Shown here in pieces: positions 29,161 to 29,531 of a DNA stretch of 29,531 nucleotides. The stretch lies in NCBI GenBank assembly GCA_000934455.1, contig KN889217.1:44848-74378 (forward strand), given 5' to 3'. How positions within the stretch are numbered: position 1 is the first letter of the stretch; every line of letters begins with the position of its first letter. A model generated the notes under the pieces. It was not told the DNA's origin. It did no database searches and saw only the letters and a program-made list of their open reading frames with translations. A program made the position numbers and the translations under genes. Source of the DNA: Apostichopus parvimensis. Lineage: Eukaryota; Echinodermata; Holothuroidea; Aspidochirotida; Stichopodidae.

Positions 29161-29531
29161 GTCAATTTCCAAGCGTGTTCATTTGTCAAAAGTTTCACAA
29201 AGTTACTTTTCTGATAGGTCTAAGAATTAAAATTATGATATACAATTAAAGAGGATCATATGGACAGTGAAAGGAATCCACACAAAAATTAATTCCTCAT
29301 ATTGGTGAAAGTAAACTCTGTGTTAAAATATGACTACAGCTGACCATTTTTGTTCAAAATTTTGGATAACTTTACAGGGCACTACTCTTTCTGTTTCAAT
29401 AAAGTGAAGTATGAAAATCTGAAAATACCACAATGCAAAGATTAAAATGCACTAATGTAATGTATAATCAAAATTTCCTGTTTAATGTAACTATTATGCA
29501 CTGTGTGTTCCTTAACTGCACTTATAGCATA

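Noticed and set aside
28883-29172. Lys-rich minus-strand open frames upstream of ANKIB1 that might be the previous exon.
   Set aside because: They are made of T-rich repeats and show no ankyrin motif or suitable splice sites.

Overview
This is a stretch of animal nuclear DNA: AT-rich, with long introns, GT-AG splice sites, tRNA-derived repeats, MITEs and many tandem repeats. It carries parts of three genes. The protein sequences (vertebrate-like ANKIB1 and COPS8 orthologues with lineage-specific differences) and the repeats suggest a marine invertebrate deuterostome, possibly an echinoderm. That placement is inference; the sequence alone does not fix the species.

Layout. (1) 523-707, minus: one exon of an MPND-like gene (RAMA region); the rest of that gene lies beyond the left edge and perhaps in 708-1797. 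(2) 1798-6102, plus: a complete seven-exon COPS8 gene (COP9 signalosome subunit 8, 188 aa), arranged head-to-head with the MPND-like gene. (3) 6103-13832: 7.7 kb without a recognisable gene, holding the 3' ends of the two flanking convergent genes, a tRNA-like repeat, a TTAA-flanked MITE and low-complexity DNA. (4) 13833-28756, minus: 17 exons of an ANKIB1-like RBR E3 ubiquitin ligase (1105 residues visible, all junctions in phase), from just after the ankyrin repeats through RING1, IBR, the catalytic RING2, the Ariadne-like helical region, two UIM motifs and a long Ser/Thr/Pro-rich tail. The ankyrin exons must lie beyond the right edge. (5) 28757-29531: intron sequence with T-rich repeats.

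All three genes belong to ubiquitin/NEDD8 or chromatin-linked proteolysis biology: COPS8 is part of the complex that removes NEDD8 from cullins, MPND is a JAMM/MPN-family protein, and ANKIB1 is an Ariadne-type ligase. Some Ariadne ligases are known to work with neddylated cullins. Their adjacency may be chance.

The introns hold most of the novelty: three hAT-like non-autonomous elements (one with a perfect 8-bp target duplication), two copies of a piggyBac-like TTAA MITE, a decayed tandem duplicate of the RING2 exon, a 42-bp minisatellite, a 125-bp tandem array running up to a splice donor, and several G-rich tracts. No defence system, CRISPR array or bacterial-type operon is present.
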